DNA of 64,000 nt from Opitutia bacterium. Its GTDB lineage: Bacteria; Verrucomicrobiota; Verrucomicrobiia; Opitutales; Opitutaceae. Numbering within the stretch: position 1 is the first letter of the stretch; each line of letters begins with the position of its first letter. Both the position numbers and the translations under genes were made by a program. Where the stretch lies: the NCBI GenBank assembly GCA_947474365.1, contig CANJIU010000012.1, positions 1 through 64,000 on the forward strand. The letters are read 5' to 3'. Of this stretch, positions 45,452-53,581 are shown one piece after another. The notes under the pieces were generated by a model that worked only from the letters and a program-made list of their open reading frames with translations, was not told where the DNA came from and searched no databases.

Positions 45452-45530
45452 GACACTGGGGACGCGACGCCACCGTCGCGTGGGCTCAAACCGCAACTTG
45501 GCCGTCACGCCCCCAAGCGCAACCGCCCAT
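45452..45530 (-). repeat. Dispersed MITE-like repeat, partial copy (inverted)
   Basis: Read on the minus strand it contains GGGGGCGTGACGG, then CCCACGCGACGGTGGCGTCGCG, split here as CCACGCGACGG and TGGCGTCGCG, and GTCCCCAGTGTCGAG. The terminal repeats are not clear. It lies between the flagellin gene's 3' end and the DUF6807 gene's 5' end. Confidence 0.6.
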
Positions 45531-45544
45531 CGGGACAGTTGCGC
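45517..45544 (-). terminator. Possible stem-loop after flagellin
   Basis: On the minus strand GCGCAAC pairs with GTTGCGC around a 14-nt loop, starting 15 nt after the flagellin stop codon. There is no T-run, so it may act as a 3'-end stabiliser and not an intrinsic terminator. Confidence 0.35.
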
Positions 45545-45558
45545 AACGCTTCACCCCA

Positions 45559-46737
45559 TCAGCTCTGCAGGAGTTTCAGCACGGAGTTCGGCATCTGGTT
45601 CGCCTGCGCAAGCATCGCCGTGCCAGACTGGACGAGGATGTTGTACTTCGCGTATTGGGTGGACTCCTCCGCGACATCGACGTCGCGGATCCGCGAAATC
45701 GCGGACGAAAGGTTTTCGTATTCCACCTGCAGGGTGCTTGAGGCGAGCTCGAGTCGGGATTGGGAGGCGCCGAGTGACGCGCGCTCGTTGGCAACGTCCT
45801 GAATCGCATTGGTGATCTGCCCTGTCACGCCGTCAGTGGTAATGGAGAGGGTGTAGTTGCCCGCAGCATCTTGGCCGATGATATTGAGCATATCGCCATC
45901 ACGCAGGTTGATCGTCGGAATCGTCATGGTCTGACCGACCGCCTGACCGACTGTGACCGTCAGGCCCGTGCTACCAGAGGCCGACCCGGTGGCGCCGACG
46001 ACGGTTCCATCGGGAATTGGATCCGTACTATTGATCACTGCGCCCGGCTGGATCGTGACGTTGTTCCCGATAACTGCACCCGGGCACACATAGGCGTTGG
46101 CCCCAACGACGGTCCCATCGCCCACAGAGGCTGAATCGCCGATCCGTGCGCCCGCGCCCACCGTAACACCGTCCCCGAAGGTTACGCCGGAACCAATGAT
46201 CGCCCCAGCCTGCACCGTCATATTCAGGCCGGCAGTATAGGAACCGGCGGTGACACTCGGCGGGCTAATGGCGTCATCGCCAAACAGCTTGATTCCGTTG
46301 AACATTCCCAGCGGTGTCGTGATATCCTGCGCGCCGCCAATCTGGCTCTTTGTCCCGCCGATCGTCTGGCGAAGCTGGTCCTGCAACGACGAGAACTCTT
46401 TTTGGTAGAGCGCAACATCGGACGAGTTCTTGGTCACGTCCTTGGCGAGGATCGCAAGCTCACTCATGCGAGAGAGGATCTTGGTCATGCCACTCATGAA
46501 ACCGTCTGAAGTCTGGACGAGGGAGACCGCGTTCTGGACATTGGTGGTGGCGGCGCGCACCCTTTTGTTTTGGGCATCCAGTTTTTCGGAAACGGCGAGT
46601 CCGGCCGCATCGTCCGAGGGATTCACGATCTTCGAACCTGAAGAAAGCCGGCTGAGGGCGCGGCCGAGCATCTCCTGGCTGCGGTTCAAATTGCGGGCGC
46701 CGGTGATGGCCTGGATGTTGGTATTGATGACACTCAT
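45559..46737 (-). CDS. fliC: Flagellin with a hexapeptide (beta-helix-like) middle domain
   Basis: The 392-residue filament subunit. The conserved ends are normal: N-terminal D0/D1 (residues 1-145, including LSRLSSGSKIVNPSDDAAGL) and C-terminal D1/D0 (about 305-392, ending QANQMPNSVLKLLQS). The surface-exposed middle is not. Residues 173-250 form 13 uninterrupted hexapeptides (VTFGDG-VTVGAG-ARIGDS and so on) with I/V at position 3, mostly G at position 4 and A/V/T at position 1, the signature of left-handed beta-helix proteins such as LpxA. A short domain (about 256-300) follows. The gene starts 21 bp after csrA, in one operon with fliW and csrA. The leader has neither a Shine-Dalgarno sequence nor a GGA motif. 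Confidence 0.93.
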   Translation of the reverse strand: MSVINTNIQAITGARNLNRSQEMLGRALSRLSSGSKIVNPSDDAAGLAVSEKLDAQNKRVRAATTNVQNAVSLVQTSDGFMSGMTKILSRMSELAILAKDVTKNSSDVALYQKEFSSLQDQLRQTIGGTKSQIGGAQDITTPLGMFNGIKLFGDDAISPPSVTAGSYTAGLNMTVQAGAIIGSGVTFGDGVTVGAGARIGDSASVGDGTVVGANAYVCPGAVIGNNVTIQPGAVINSTDPIPDGTVVGATGSASGSTGLTVTVGQAVGQTMTIPTINLRDGDMLNIIGQDAAGNYTLSITTDGVTGQITNAIQDVANERASLGASQSRLELASSTLQVEYENLSSAISRIRDVDVAEESTQYAKYNILVQSGTAMLAQANQMPNSVLKLLQS

Positions 46738-46758
46738 GGTGAAAGTTGGTTGGATATC

Positions 46759-47067
46759 TTACGGTTGAGGAGTAAGCGTTTTCGCCGTGGCCACGTTTGC
46801 CACAGGCTTGGAGGGCAGAATACCCGGCGCCGCGTTGGCGGCAGGTTTGGACGGAAGCAACGGCAGCACGCCGGGCTTCGTGTGCCGCACGGCGGCGGCC
46901 TGATTGCTGGCGGCGATGTCGGCGAGGACCTCCTTGCGGAAGATCGCAATCTCGCGCGGGGCGGCGATGCCGATCTTCACCACATCACCTTCAATACGCG
47001 TGATTCGGATCTCGATCGAATCACCGATGACAATCGCTTCGTTTACCCGACGGGAAAGTACAAGCAT
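46759..47067 (-). CDS. csrA: CsrA translational regulator with C-terminal extension
   Basis: A 102-residue CsrA/RsmA-type RNA-binding regulator. Residues 1-60 are a normal CsrA ([20 protein letters not shown], then [18 protein letters not shown]), a dimer that binds GGA motifs in mRNA leaders. Typical CsrA is 60-75 residues; here about 40 more residues follow, rich in Ala, Pro and Lys, with a duplicated unit [10 protein letters not shown] / [10 protein letters not shown]. In Bacillus subtilis CsrA represses flagellin translation and is held in check by FliW; the order fliW-csrA-flagellin here, with gaps of 9 and 21 bp, suggests the same circuit. No GGA site is visible in the flagellin leader, so the target may be elsewhere. 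Confidence 0.93.
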   Translation of the reverse strand: MLVLSRRVNEAIVIGDSIEIRITRIEGDVVKIGIAAPREIAIFRKEVLADIAASNQAAAVRHTKPGVLPLLPSKPAANAAPGILPSKPVANVATAKTLTPQP

Positions 47068-47076
47068 GGCGGGGAG

Positions 47077-47550
47077 TCAGGCTGTGCGGGCGAGCGCGGG
47101 CGCCTGCGAGTTTTCGACGAGGGAGTGATGCGCGCTGTAGCGCGAGTAGTTGGCGATGACGAGCTGGCGGCCGATCCGGGTGCGTCGGTTGACAATCAGC
47201 GGCCCGATGAGGTTGGCGGTCGCCTCGACCGGGTGCTGCCGCTGCAGCGTGACGATGTTGAGCACCATCGCCTCGGCGGGATCGCGCAGATCCAATTGTT
47301 CCGCGTCGCCATCGAAAATCTCCGGTTCATAGCCGGGCACGATTCCACCGGGCTCAATCACGATGAAATGGAGCTGATCGTGTTCCGTCGGCCCCTGGAG
47401 CTTCATCCAGAGAAACGGCAGGTGATCAGGGAGGTAGAGGAGCTCGGCCCGCTTGTACTGGGCAAAGCCAATCAGTCCGTACGGCAGTTCGAGTTCATTG
47501 GCGGGCGGAATGTCGAGGTCGGTCGGATAGAGTTCAGGCAGGACTTTCAT
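47077..47550 (-). CDS. fliW: Flagellar assembly factor FliW
   Basis: A 157-residue cytoplasmic protein that binds flagellin and, when free, binds CsrA and blocks its repression. Typical FliW features are LPYGLIGFAQYKRAELLYL near residue 23, FLWMKLQGP, FIVIEPGGIVPGYEPEI and the C-terminal ATANLIGPLIVNRRTRIGRQ. The C-terminal tail after about residue 145 (SQAPALARTA) is probably flexible. It is placed between flgL (48 bp upstream) and csrA (9 bp downstream). Length is normal for the family. Confidence 0.93.
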   Translation of the reverse strand: MKVLPELYPTDLDIPPANELELPYGLIGFAQYKRAELLYLPDHLPFLWMKLQGPTEHDQLHFIVIEPGGIVPGYEPEIFDGDAEQLDLRDPAEAMVLNIVTLQRQHPVEATANLIGPLIVNRRTRIGRQLVIANYSRYSAHHSLVENSQAPALARTA

Positions 47551-47598
47551 GGGTGGAAGAGTGGCGGGGTTTCGAATCGCAGGGATGAGCCGGTTTCG

Positions 47599-48495
47599 TT
47601 ACTTGATGTAGTCGAGCAGCGAAATGCGCATGATGTTGGCGGCCGATTGCAGCGCGGCCTGATACGCCGTCTGGTTCTGGTTGAGCCGGACGATGGTGGA
47701 CGGAAGATCGGCGTCGGTCTCGGTGGAAACCAACGTTTCGAGGCTGTCGCCCCGTTGTTGAAGTTGGGCGCGGCTCGCCTGGATCCGGGTCTGAATTCCA
47801 CCGTGATCCGCGATGGCGGAAACGAGACCATCCTCGCTCGCCACCAATCCGGTTTGGATGTCGGCAAGTTGAGACGAGTTTCCGGACGAGAGTGAATCCC
47901 GCAGGGCGGCCAAATGATTGAGGAAATCTCCCAGGCCACGATTCATCGTTCCCGGCGAACCCGGGGTGACGCTGGCATTGTTGGAGAGTTGAATCGGCGC
48001 TTGATTGTCATTTCCCACATAGCTCACTGCAGTGACATTTCCCTGCGCGTCGCGCGTGGCCGCAAAGGGTGTCGCGTCCACCGCGGTGCCGGCAAAAAGT
48101 GAGTCGTTGCGAAATTTTGTATTGGAGAGTTCCAGCGTCTGACCGATTAACTGATTGACCTCGGCGGCGTAGGCACGGGACGACTCGGGACTGATGATAC
48201 CGCCGGCGAGCGTGCCGATCTCGGTCGCACGGTCGCAGACTTTCTTGATTTCTTGGAGCGTGGAATAGGTCGCCTGACTCAACTCAAGCGCGTGATCCGC
48301 GTTGCTCGTGAACTGCGCGACTTGGCGTTGCTCGCTTTCGAGTCCCAGCACGCGGCCCACGGCCGCCGGATCATCCTCGGCCTGGAATAGCTTCTGCCCT
48401 GTCGCAACCTGGGTCTGCAGCTTGGACTGATTCTCGCTCAAATGCTGGATTTGCCGGACAATGCCCTCGGAAAGCGTGTTGTTGGTGATGCGCAT
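47599..48495 (-). CDS. flgL: Flagellar hook-filament junction protein FlgL
   Basis: The 298-residue hook-associated protein 3, which joins the hook to the filament together with FlgK. It has the flagellin-like N-terminal helix (MRITNNTLSEGIVRQIQHLS), SKLQTQVATGQKLFQAEDDP, and a C-terminal helix ending IMRISLLDYIK. It is shorter than E. coli FlgL (317) but within range. It follows flgK after 69 bp and precedes fliW. It is secreted by the flagellar export apparatus, so no signal peptide is expected or seen. Confidence 0.92.
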   Translation of the reverse strand: MRITNNTLSEGIVRQIQHLSENQSKLQTQVATGQKLFQAEDDPAAVGRVLGLESEQRQVAQFTSNADHALELSQATYSTLQEIKKVCDRATEIGTLAGGIISPESSRAYAAEVNQLIGQTLELSNTKFRNDSLFAGTAVDATPFAATRDAQGNVTAVSYVGNDNQAPIQLSNNASVTPGSPGTMNRGLGDFLNHLAALRDSLSSGNSSQLADIQTGLVASEDGLVSAIADHGGIQTRIQASRAQLQQRGDSLETLVSTETDADLPSTIVRLNQNQTAYQAALQSAANIMRISLLDYIK

Positions 48496-48564
48496 TTGAG
48501 GAAGTGGTTGACGGTAGCGAAATGGAGTCAGGCTGGCTGGTCAGGGGATTGCACCGGTGGTTTT

Positions 48565-49977
48565 TCAGCGACTCAACCGGTTGACGACAACGTCGAGAAG
48601 GTCATCCATCACGGTAAAAACGCGCGAGGAAGCCTGGAAGGCGCGCTGGTACTTCATCAGGTCCGCCATCTCCTCATCGAGCGAAACGCCGCTCACACCA
48701 TCGCGCTGGGTCCGAACCAATTGCTCGATGTTCGACTGGTCATCGACCCGGGAGTTGGCGGCGGAAAGCGCCTGCCCGAGCTTGCTGACGGAGTTGGAGA
48801 AGTGGCTGGAAAACGTGCCGTCGATATGATCTCCATTCGCGGTGGAGAATTGGTGATCCGCCAGCCGCGCCACCGCGAGCGCGATGCTGTTGTCGCCGGC
48901 GACACCGCTGTCGTTGGCCTTCAGTGTGCTCGCGGTGACAGTGTTGACGACCGAGATTGCGCCCGCGGAGGTACCGGTGGATTTGAAGAAGTCTCCGGTC
49001 GTACCTGTCGGATTGTAGGTGGCATTCACCGACGTGACGAGTTGGCGGGCAAGTTGATCGAGATCGTTCCGCAGCGTCTGCACCGCCCCATCCCGCGCCG
49101 CAATCGCACCCTTGATTGAACCGGAACTCGGGTCGAGCTGGACGGCGGCGTCACCCGCAGTGAGCCGGGTGCCATCGAAGGCGATTTTTCCCGTCACGGC
49201 AGTCAAATCAACCAGCAGCGTGTCGCTGCCGTTGGTGTCCTTCGCCACAATCTGGACTTCGCCGTTGGAAGAATTCCGGACCTCGACCGGGAGTTTGGCT
49301 GACAGGGCTTCGATTTGCGCCTGGCGCTGATCCCGCAGGTCGACCGCGGATCCGGGGGCGTTGACCTCGAAGCGCCCGATCTGCGCGTTCAGTTCGGCGA
49401 TGGCAGTCAGACGGCGGTTGACCTCGTCGACGTCGATCGCGGCCGCGGAATTGAGGTCACTTTGAACCTGGGCCAGTCGGGTGTCGGCGAGTTGAAAACG
49501 ATCGGTGAGAATCGCCGCTTTCTGCAACAACGTCTCCCGCTCGCCGTCATCGGTCGGTCGCGAAGCGAAACTTTGAAAGCTGTTGAAGAAGTCGTCCAAC
49601 GACGCGGCGAGTCCGGTTCCGGCGTTCGAACCCACGCCCGTGGTGGCGGAGGAGCGGTCGATGCTCTGTCCGAGACCGGCCTGGGCGCGTTGATACCCGC
49701 TCTGCTCCGCCAGGTAGGAGGATTTCAACGCCACCTCGCGGCAGACCTGCTGATCGAGCAGCGCATCCCGGATTTGGGTGACGCCGAGCGCCTCCAACCC
49801 GAGACTTTCGGCGCCCGTTGCCGTGACGACCGTGCCGCGATCGCCGTACAGGACCCGCTGGCGCGCGTAGTCTGCGTTGTTCACATTCGCGAGATTTTTA
49901 CCCGCAATCTCAATCGCGCGACTGTGGGCAGTGAGCGCTTTGACGGACGAATTGAGACTGGAGAAAAGACCGGACAC
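48565..49977 (-). CDS. flgK: Flagellar hook-filament junction protein FlgK
   Basis: The 470-residue hook-associated protein 1. The N-terminal signature is SLNSSVKALTAHSRAIEIAG, then KNLANVNNADYARQRV, and the C-terminal helix is MADLMKYQRAFQASSRVFTV followed by MDDLLDVVVNRL, both standard. The middle is variable. The start codon is GTG at 49977 without a Shine-Dalgarno sequence. It is 34 bp downstream of flgN, whose product is its export chaperone. Confidence 0.93.
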   Translation of the reverse strand: MSGLFSSLNSSVKALTAHSRAIEIAGKNLANVNNADYARQRVLYGDRGTVVTATGAESLGLEALGVTQIRDALLDQQVCREVALKSSYLAEQSGYQRAQAGLGQSIDRSSATTGVGSNAGTGLAASLDDFFNSFQSFASRPTDDGERETLLQKAAILTDRFQLADTRLAQVQSDLNSAAAIDVDEVNRRLTAIAELNAQIGRFEVNAPGSAVDLRDQRQAQIEALSAKLPVEVRNSSNGEVQIVAKDTNGSDTLLVDLTAVTGKIAFDGTRLTAGDAAVQLDPSSGSIKGAIAARDGAVQTLRNDLDQLARQLVTSVNATYNPTGTTGDFFKSTGTSAGAISVVNTVTASTLKANDSGVAGDNSIALAVARLADHQFSTANGDHIDGTFSSHFSNSVSKLGQALSAANSRVDDQSNIEQLVRTQRDGVSGVSLDEEMADLMKYQRAFQASSRVFTVMDDLLDVVVNRLSR

Positions 49978-50011
49978 GGTGAAGAAAAGTCAGGGGTGTT
50001 AACGGTGGCGC

Positions 50012-50518
50012 TCAGCCGGCGGCGCGGAGCGCCACGGCGGGTTGAGCGGTGGCAATCGAAACGCGGCCCGCCGGAGAATATGTCTTGGTAAACGCGTTGG
50101 GCCGGAGTTGGCGCAACGTTTCCTGATGCACTTCCACGGCGCGGGACAACAGGAGGTGGTTATGCCGGCTCGTCTTCCGCACCCGATGAATCAAAAGGTT
50201 CACTTCGTTGATCAGAGCCTCAAGCAACGGCCGGGCGTCGGCGTCGACCAGTGGAAGCATGGCGCGAAGCGAGGAATTCGAAGGACGGCCGTTCTCCACG
50301 GCGAAAGCCTCGACCGCCCGCTCGCGTTCGAGACGCGAGGTGGCGACGGCGAAGGCGTGCTGCTCGATTTCGTTCGCCAGCCGCAGCACGGTGTCGGGAT
50401 CCCGACCGAAAAGAGCACGCTGTTGCGACTCGAAAAGGTGCAACAACCCGCCGTAGTCACTCAGTTCGGAGCGGAGGCAGTCGGCGATGAACTCCCAGGA
50501 GATGGACATGGCATTCAT
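50012..50518 (-). CDS. flgN: FlgN-like flagellar export chaperone
   Basis: A 168-residue, mostly helical cytoplasmic protein placed directly upstream of flgK, where FlgN, the chaperone for FlgK and FlgL, is expected. The sequence fits: long amphipathic helices (ISWEFIADCLRSELSDYGGL, then LHLFESQQRALFGRDPDTVL) and a C-terminal segment ending in the FlgK/L-binding type helix SRAVEVHQETLRQLRPN. Similarity between FlgN proteins is low, so context carries much of this call. Its ATG at 50518 overlaps the flgJ stop by 4 nt (ATGA); a second ATG at 50509 is possible. Confidence 0.8.
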   Translation of the reverse strand: MNAMSISWEFIADCLRSELSDYGGLLHLFESQQRALFGRDPDTVLRLANEIEQHAFAVATSRLERERAVEAFAVENGRPSNSSLRAMLPLVDADARPLLEALINEVNLLIHRVRKTSRHNHLLLSRAVEVHQETLRQLRPNAFTKTYSPAGRVSIATAQPAVALRAAG

Positions 50519-50886
50519 GACGGGGGACGGCCGGCGGCCGGAGTTTGCTCTCCCTTGGGGGTCAGTTGCTGTTCGATAAACCGACCAAAGCCCAGACCGG
50601 GGCCGGAGGTCAATTGGTTCGCCATCGACTCGGCGAGCATGTCGCCATAGACGCTGCCCGCGACACCACCTTCCGTTCCGCCCAACATCGACTTCATTGT
50701 GGGTCCGAGAAATTGCCGGACGAGGATCGCTTCAAACTGGGCGGCCACTCCGGCGCGTTGCTCCGCTGGATCCGCGTTGCGCAGGGCCGCACCCTTGAGC
50801 GCCGCGGTCTTGGCGCGTGCCACTCCGGGAAGGTCGGACATCTGGCCCGCTCCCGGCATCGAGGAGGAGATGGGAGAAACACTCAT
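50515..50886 (-). CDS. flgJ: FlgJ-like rod-binding protein without muramidase domain
   Basis: A 123-residue protein corresponding to the N-terminal rod-capping half of FlgJ (AAQFEAILVRQFLGPTMKSM, then GGVAGSVYGDMLAESMANQL and GFGRFIEQQL). The peptidoglycan-hydrolase half of enterobacterial FlgJ is absent, as in many other phyla, so a separate lytic enzyme must open the wall. It is 72 bp downstream of flgI and overlaps flgN by 4 nt. Confidence 0.88.
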   Translation of the reverse strand: MSVSPISSSMPGAGQMSDLPGVARAKTAALKGAALRNADPAEQRAGVAAQFEAILVRQFLGPTMKSMLGGTEGGVAGSVYGDMLAESMANQLTSGPGLGFGRFIEQQLTPKGEQTPAAGRPPS

Positions 50887-50958
50887 GGTGTCGCCTTTTC
50901 TGTTGGGGCGGTCCGCTGCGCCCGGCCTTGATTGGAGGTTGGGGTGTGGTGGGTCATG

Positions 50959-52113
50959 TCAGTTGATCACGAGCTCGGCCTGGAGTGCGCCGGAACGTTT
51001 GAGGGTTTGGAAAATCGCCATCATCTCGCGGGTCGAGACTCCGAGGGCGTTCAGAGCCGACGCCAGCCGCTCGATCGTGGGAGGATCGTTGACGATCTGG
51101 AAGCCGCCCTTGGTCTCATTCACGTCCGTCTGCGTGCTGCGCACCGGGGTGGTCTTGCCGGAATTGTTGAATGAGTTCGGCTGGCTCACCCCCATGTTAC
51201 TGCTGACGGTGATGGTGAGGGAACCGTGGGCGATTGCGACCTGGGAGAGCCGCACGGTCGAGGTGGCGACGATCGTTCCCGTCCGCTCGTTAATCACGAT
51301 TCGCGCGAGGGTGTCCGGAATGGCTTCGATCTCGCCGAGATCCGCGATAAAGGCGACATCCCGTCCACGATAGGTCGCCGGGAGCGAGACGGCGATTGTG
51401 GCGGAATCAATCGGGTTCGCCGACGAAGCCCACTTCGCATTGATCGCTTCGGCCATGCGCGAGGCAGAGGTGAAATCGGGATTGTGGAGCAGGAGGCGCA
51501 CCGTGTTGTCGCGGACAAAGGCCGCGGGGATTTCGCGCTCCACGATGGCGCCGCTCGAAATGTTGCCCACCGTCGGGTGGTTCTTTTGCACGGTGGCGCC
51601 ACCGCTGCCACCCGCACCACCCAGAAATCCACCGATGGCCACGGGACCCTGCGCCACGGCATAGACCCGACCATCGCCACCGATCAAAGGCGCCTGCAGC
51701 AGCACGCCGCCCTGCAGGCTCTTCGCATCCCCCATCGAGGCGACGTTCACGTCGATCCGCGCGCCCGGTTTCAGGAAGGCACCAATCTCCGTCGTCAACA
51801 TGACTGCCGCGACATTCTTCGCCTTGATGTCCGCAGGATTGACCGTGAGGCCGTAGCGTTGGAGGACGTTGGCGACGCTGCGGAGCGTGGAAATCGCACT
51901 GCTGTCACCATCACCAGCGAGGCCGACCACGAGGCCGTAGCCGACCAGTTGGTTGTCCCGCCCGCCTTCGATGATAGTGAGGTCCTTCAGGCGGGACGCC
52001 TGGAGCGGAGCGCTTGCCAGCAGCGAAACCAGTATGGCCACCAGACAACATCCGCCGCTCCGCCGGAGTTTACCGGGGCGCATCCACTGAGTGGCTGGAC
52101 TGTTGAACATCAT
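50959..52113 (-). CDS. flgI: Flagellar P-ring protein FlgI
   Basis: A 384-residue periplasmic protein that forms the P-ring around the rod in the peptidoglycan layer. After a signal peptide (cleavage near LQAS, about residue 40) come the family motifs RLKDLTIIEGGRDNQLVGYG, LVVGLAGDGDSSAISTLRSV, DINVASMGDAKSLQGGVLLQ written here in part as DVNVASMGDAKSLQGGVLLQ, and near the C-terminus NALGVSTREMMAIFQTLKRS. A later ATG (residue 11) would give a more usual signal length. It follows flgH after 42 bp. Presence of P- and L-rings shows a Gram-negative envelope. Confidence 0.95.
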   Translation of the reverse strand: MMFNSPATQWMRPGKLRRSGGCCLVAILVSLLASAPLQASRLKDLTIIEGGRDNQLVGYGLVVGLAGDGDSSAISTLRSVANVLQRYGLTVNPADIKAKNVAAVMLTTEIGAFLKPGARIDVNVASMGDAKSLQGGVLLQAPLIGGDGRVYAVAQGPVAIGGFLGGAGGSGGATVQKNHPTVGNISSGAIVEREIPAAFVRDNTVRLLLHNPDFTSASRMAEAINAKWASSANPIDSATIAVSLPATYRGRDVAFIADLGEIEAIPDTLARIVINERTGTIVATSTVRLSQVAIAHGSLTITVSSNMGVSQPNSFNNSGKTTPVRSTQTDVNETKGGFQIVNDPPTIERLASALNALGVSTREMMAIFQTLKRSGALQAELVIN

Positions 52114-52155
52114 GTTCGGTGGAATCCTTTCCAGTATCCAAAAATCAAGTCTCGT

Positions 52156-52809
52156 TCAGATCGGCCTTAACTTCTCGTAAACGGAGGCGAGCCATCCGCG
52201 TTTCTGGGCATCGGTGATCGCACCCTCCGCGTAAAACTGCACCCGCGCCTCGGCGATGTTGGTGGAAACGACGCTGTTGTCGGGCGCGATGTCGTCGCCG
52301 CGCACGATCCCGCGCAGCACGACGTACTGCGTCTCACCAGAGAAGGTCACCACCCGCACGCCCTCGATCACGAGGTTTCCGTTGGGCAGCACGTCGGTGA
52401 CGAGCACGGCCGCCCGCGCCGAAATGCTCTGGGAATTGCTCACATCGCCCCCGCCCGAATAACCGGTCTTTCCGGTCGCCGCGGTACCCGGCATCGCACC
52501 TTTGTGCATCCCATAGCCCGGAAACACAAAACGAGACACCGAGTCCTCCAGCGAGGAATCGCGGGCGGAACTCTTCTTCTGCGAGCTCTGCGCCACGGCC
52601 GATTCGGCCACCACGATGGTAAGGATGTCTCCGACCGAGGTCGCCTTGCGATCCGCCACCATGCTCTTGGCCGCGGAGTTTCCCGCCGGCCAGAGTGAGT
52701 CCGCGCGGCCGTTGTCCACCAGACAAGCAACCGCCAGTGCGGTCAGGCCGACCAGCGAGGGACGGCGGAGGGCGTGTACCTTAGAATCGGACTTGAACAC
52801 GGTTTTCAT
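52156..52809 (-). CDS. flgH: Flagellar L-ring protein FlgH
   Basis: A 217-residue outer-membrane protein forming the L-ring. The N-terminus has a hydrophobic export signal with a weak lipobox-like LAVAC, then the family motifs SLWPAGNSAAKSMVADRKAT, SVGDILTIVVAESAVAQSSQ, LPNGNLVIEGVRVVTFSGET and VVLRGIVRGDDIAPDNSV. ATG 52809 starts inside the 3' end of flgA (29-nt overlap), suggesting coupled translation. Length is close to E. coli FlgH (232). Confidence 0.93.
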   Translation of the reverse strand: MKTVFKSDSKVHALRRPSLVGLTALAVACLVDNGRADSLWPAGNSAAKSMVADRKATSVGDILTIVVAESAVAQSSQKKSSARDSSLEDSVSRFVFPGYGMHKGAMPGTAATGKTGYSGGGDVSNSQSISARAAVLVTDVLPNGNLVIEGVRVVTFSGETQYVVLRGIVRGDDIAPDNSVVSTNIAEARVQFYAEGAITDAQKRGWLASVYEKLRPI

Positions 52810-53581
52810 CGATGACCATTGCGGCAAAATCTTTGCGCGACTCGGGGTTGCGAACGGTGACGGTGTCGCCCTGCGCGCCATTCTCCATGGCGAGCGCCTT
52901 CATCGTGACGATGAGCGCGCCTTCCGAAGCGGAGACCTCGACCAAGTCGCCCTTCTTGACGAGGGGACGGCGGGCGATGTCGCGCCACGTCAGCAGCCGG
53001 CCCGGCTGGACGGCCCGGGAAAAAACATAGGAGCGGTCGCCGACCGCTGCCGGCAGCGCGTCGCGCTCGCGGAGCAAGTCGATCTTCCTCGCTTCGAGGA
53101 GAGAGGGATCAAAGGTCGCGCCCATTGTGAGGGGCTGGCGGGTGGACCACGCGTCGCGCCAGAGTTGCGCCCGCACTACGAGCGTGGCGTCCGCGACGGG
53201 CGCATGATCCGCGATCACGCGGCAACGCAGGATCATCGAACTTGCGACCACGGTAGGAAACTCGATCACCTGCATCTCCCACGCCGAGGCCAGCCGCGCG
53301 GGCGGGGCCCAAGCCCGGAGCAGATCGATCTGCAGGTCGCCCTCGAGGTTGAAATGGGAGACCAACGACTGCGCGATCGAATCCAGCACCTGATCGCGGG
53401 TGAAGGGAGTCCGGGCGGGGACGGCTGAGGCATCCGCGTCCTTTTCCCCTCCGCTCAGCGGCACCACCGTCGCCACGGTTCGGATATCTCCGGCATGCAG
53501 CAAGCACGCACCGGCCAGAATCGCCGCGGCCATGGCGAACAGGAGGAGCGTGCGGACCTGGTGGGTTTGCAGCGAGTTCAT
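52781..53581 (-). CDS. flgA: P-ring assembly chaperone FlgA
   Basis: A 266-residue periplasmic protein needed for P-ring assembly from FlgI. It has an N-terminal membrane signal (about 10-30) and a C-terminal SAF-type domain with the FlgA pattern: REARKI-like LLEARKIDLL, AVQPGRLLTWRDIARRPLVK, KGDLVEVSASEGALIVTMKA and GAQGDTVTVRNPESRKDFAA. The start overlaps the flgG stop by one base (TGATG) and the end overlaps flgH, so flgG-flgA-flgH are tightly coupled. Confidence 0.9.
   Translation of the reverse strand: MNSLQTHQVRTLLLFAMAAAILAGACLLHAGDIRTVATVVPLSGGEKDADASAVPARTPFTRDQVLDSIAQSLVSHFNLEGDLQIDLLRAWAPPARLASAWEMQVIEFPTVVASSMILRCRVIADHAPVADATLVVRAQLWRDAWSTRQPLTMGATFDPSLLEARKIDLLRERDALPAAVGDRSYVFSRAVQPGRLLTWRDIARRPLVKKGDLVEVSASEGALIVTMKALAMENGAQGDTVTVRNPESRKDFAAMVIDENRVQVRF

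Noticed and set aside
45988-46221. Acyltransferase activity for the flagellin hexapeptide domain
   Set aside because: There is no catalytic His, no loop insertions between coils and only about four coils; a structural role is more likely.
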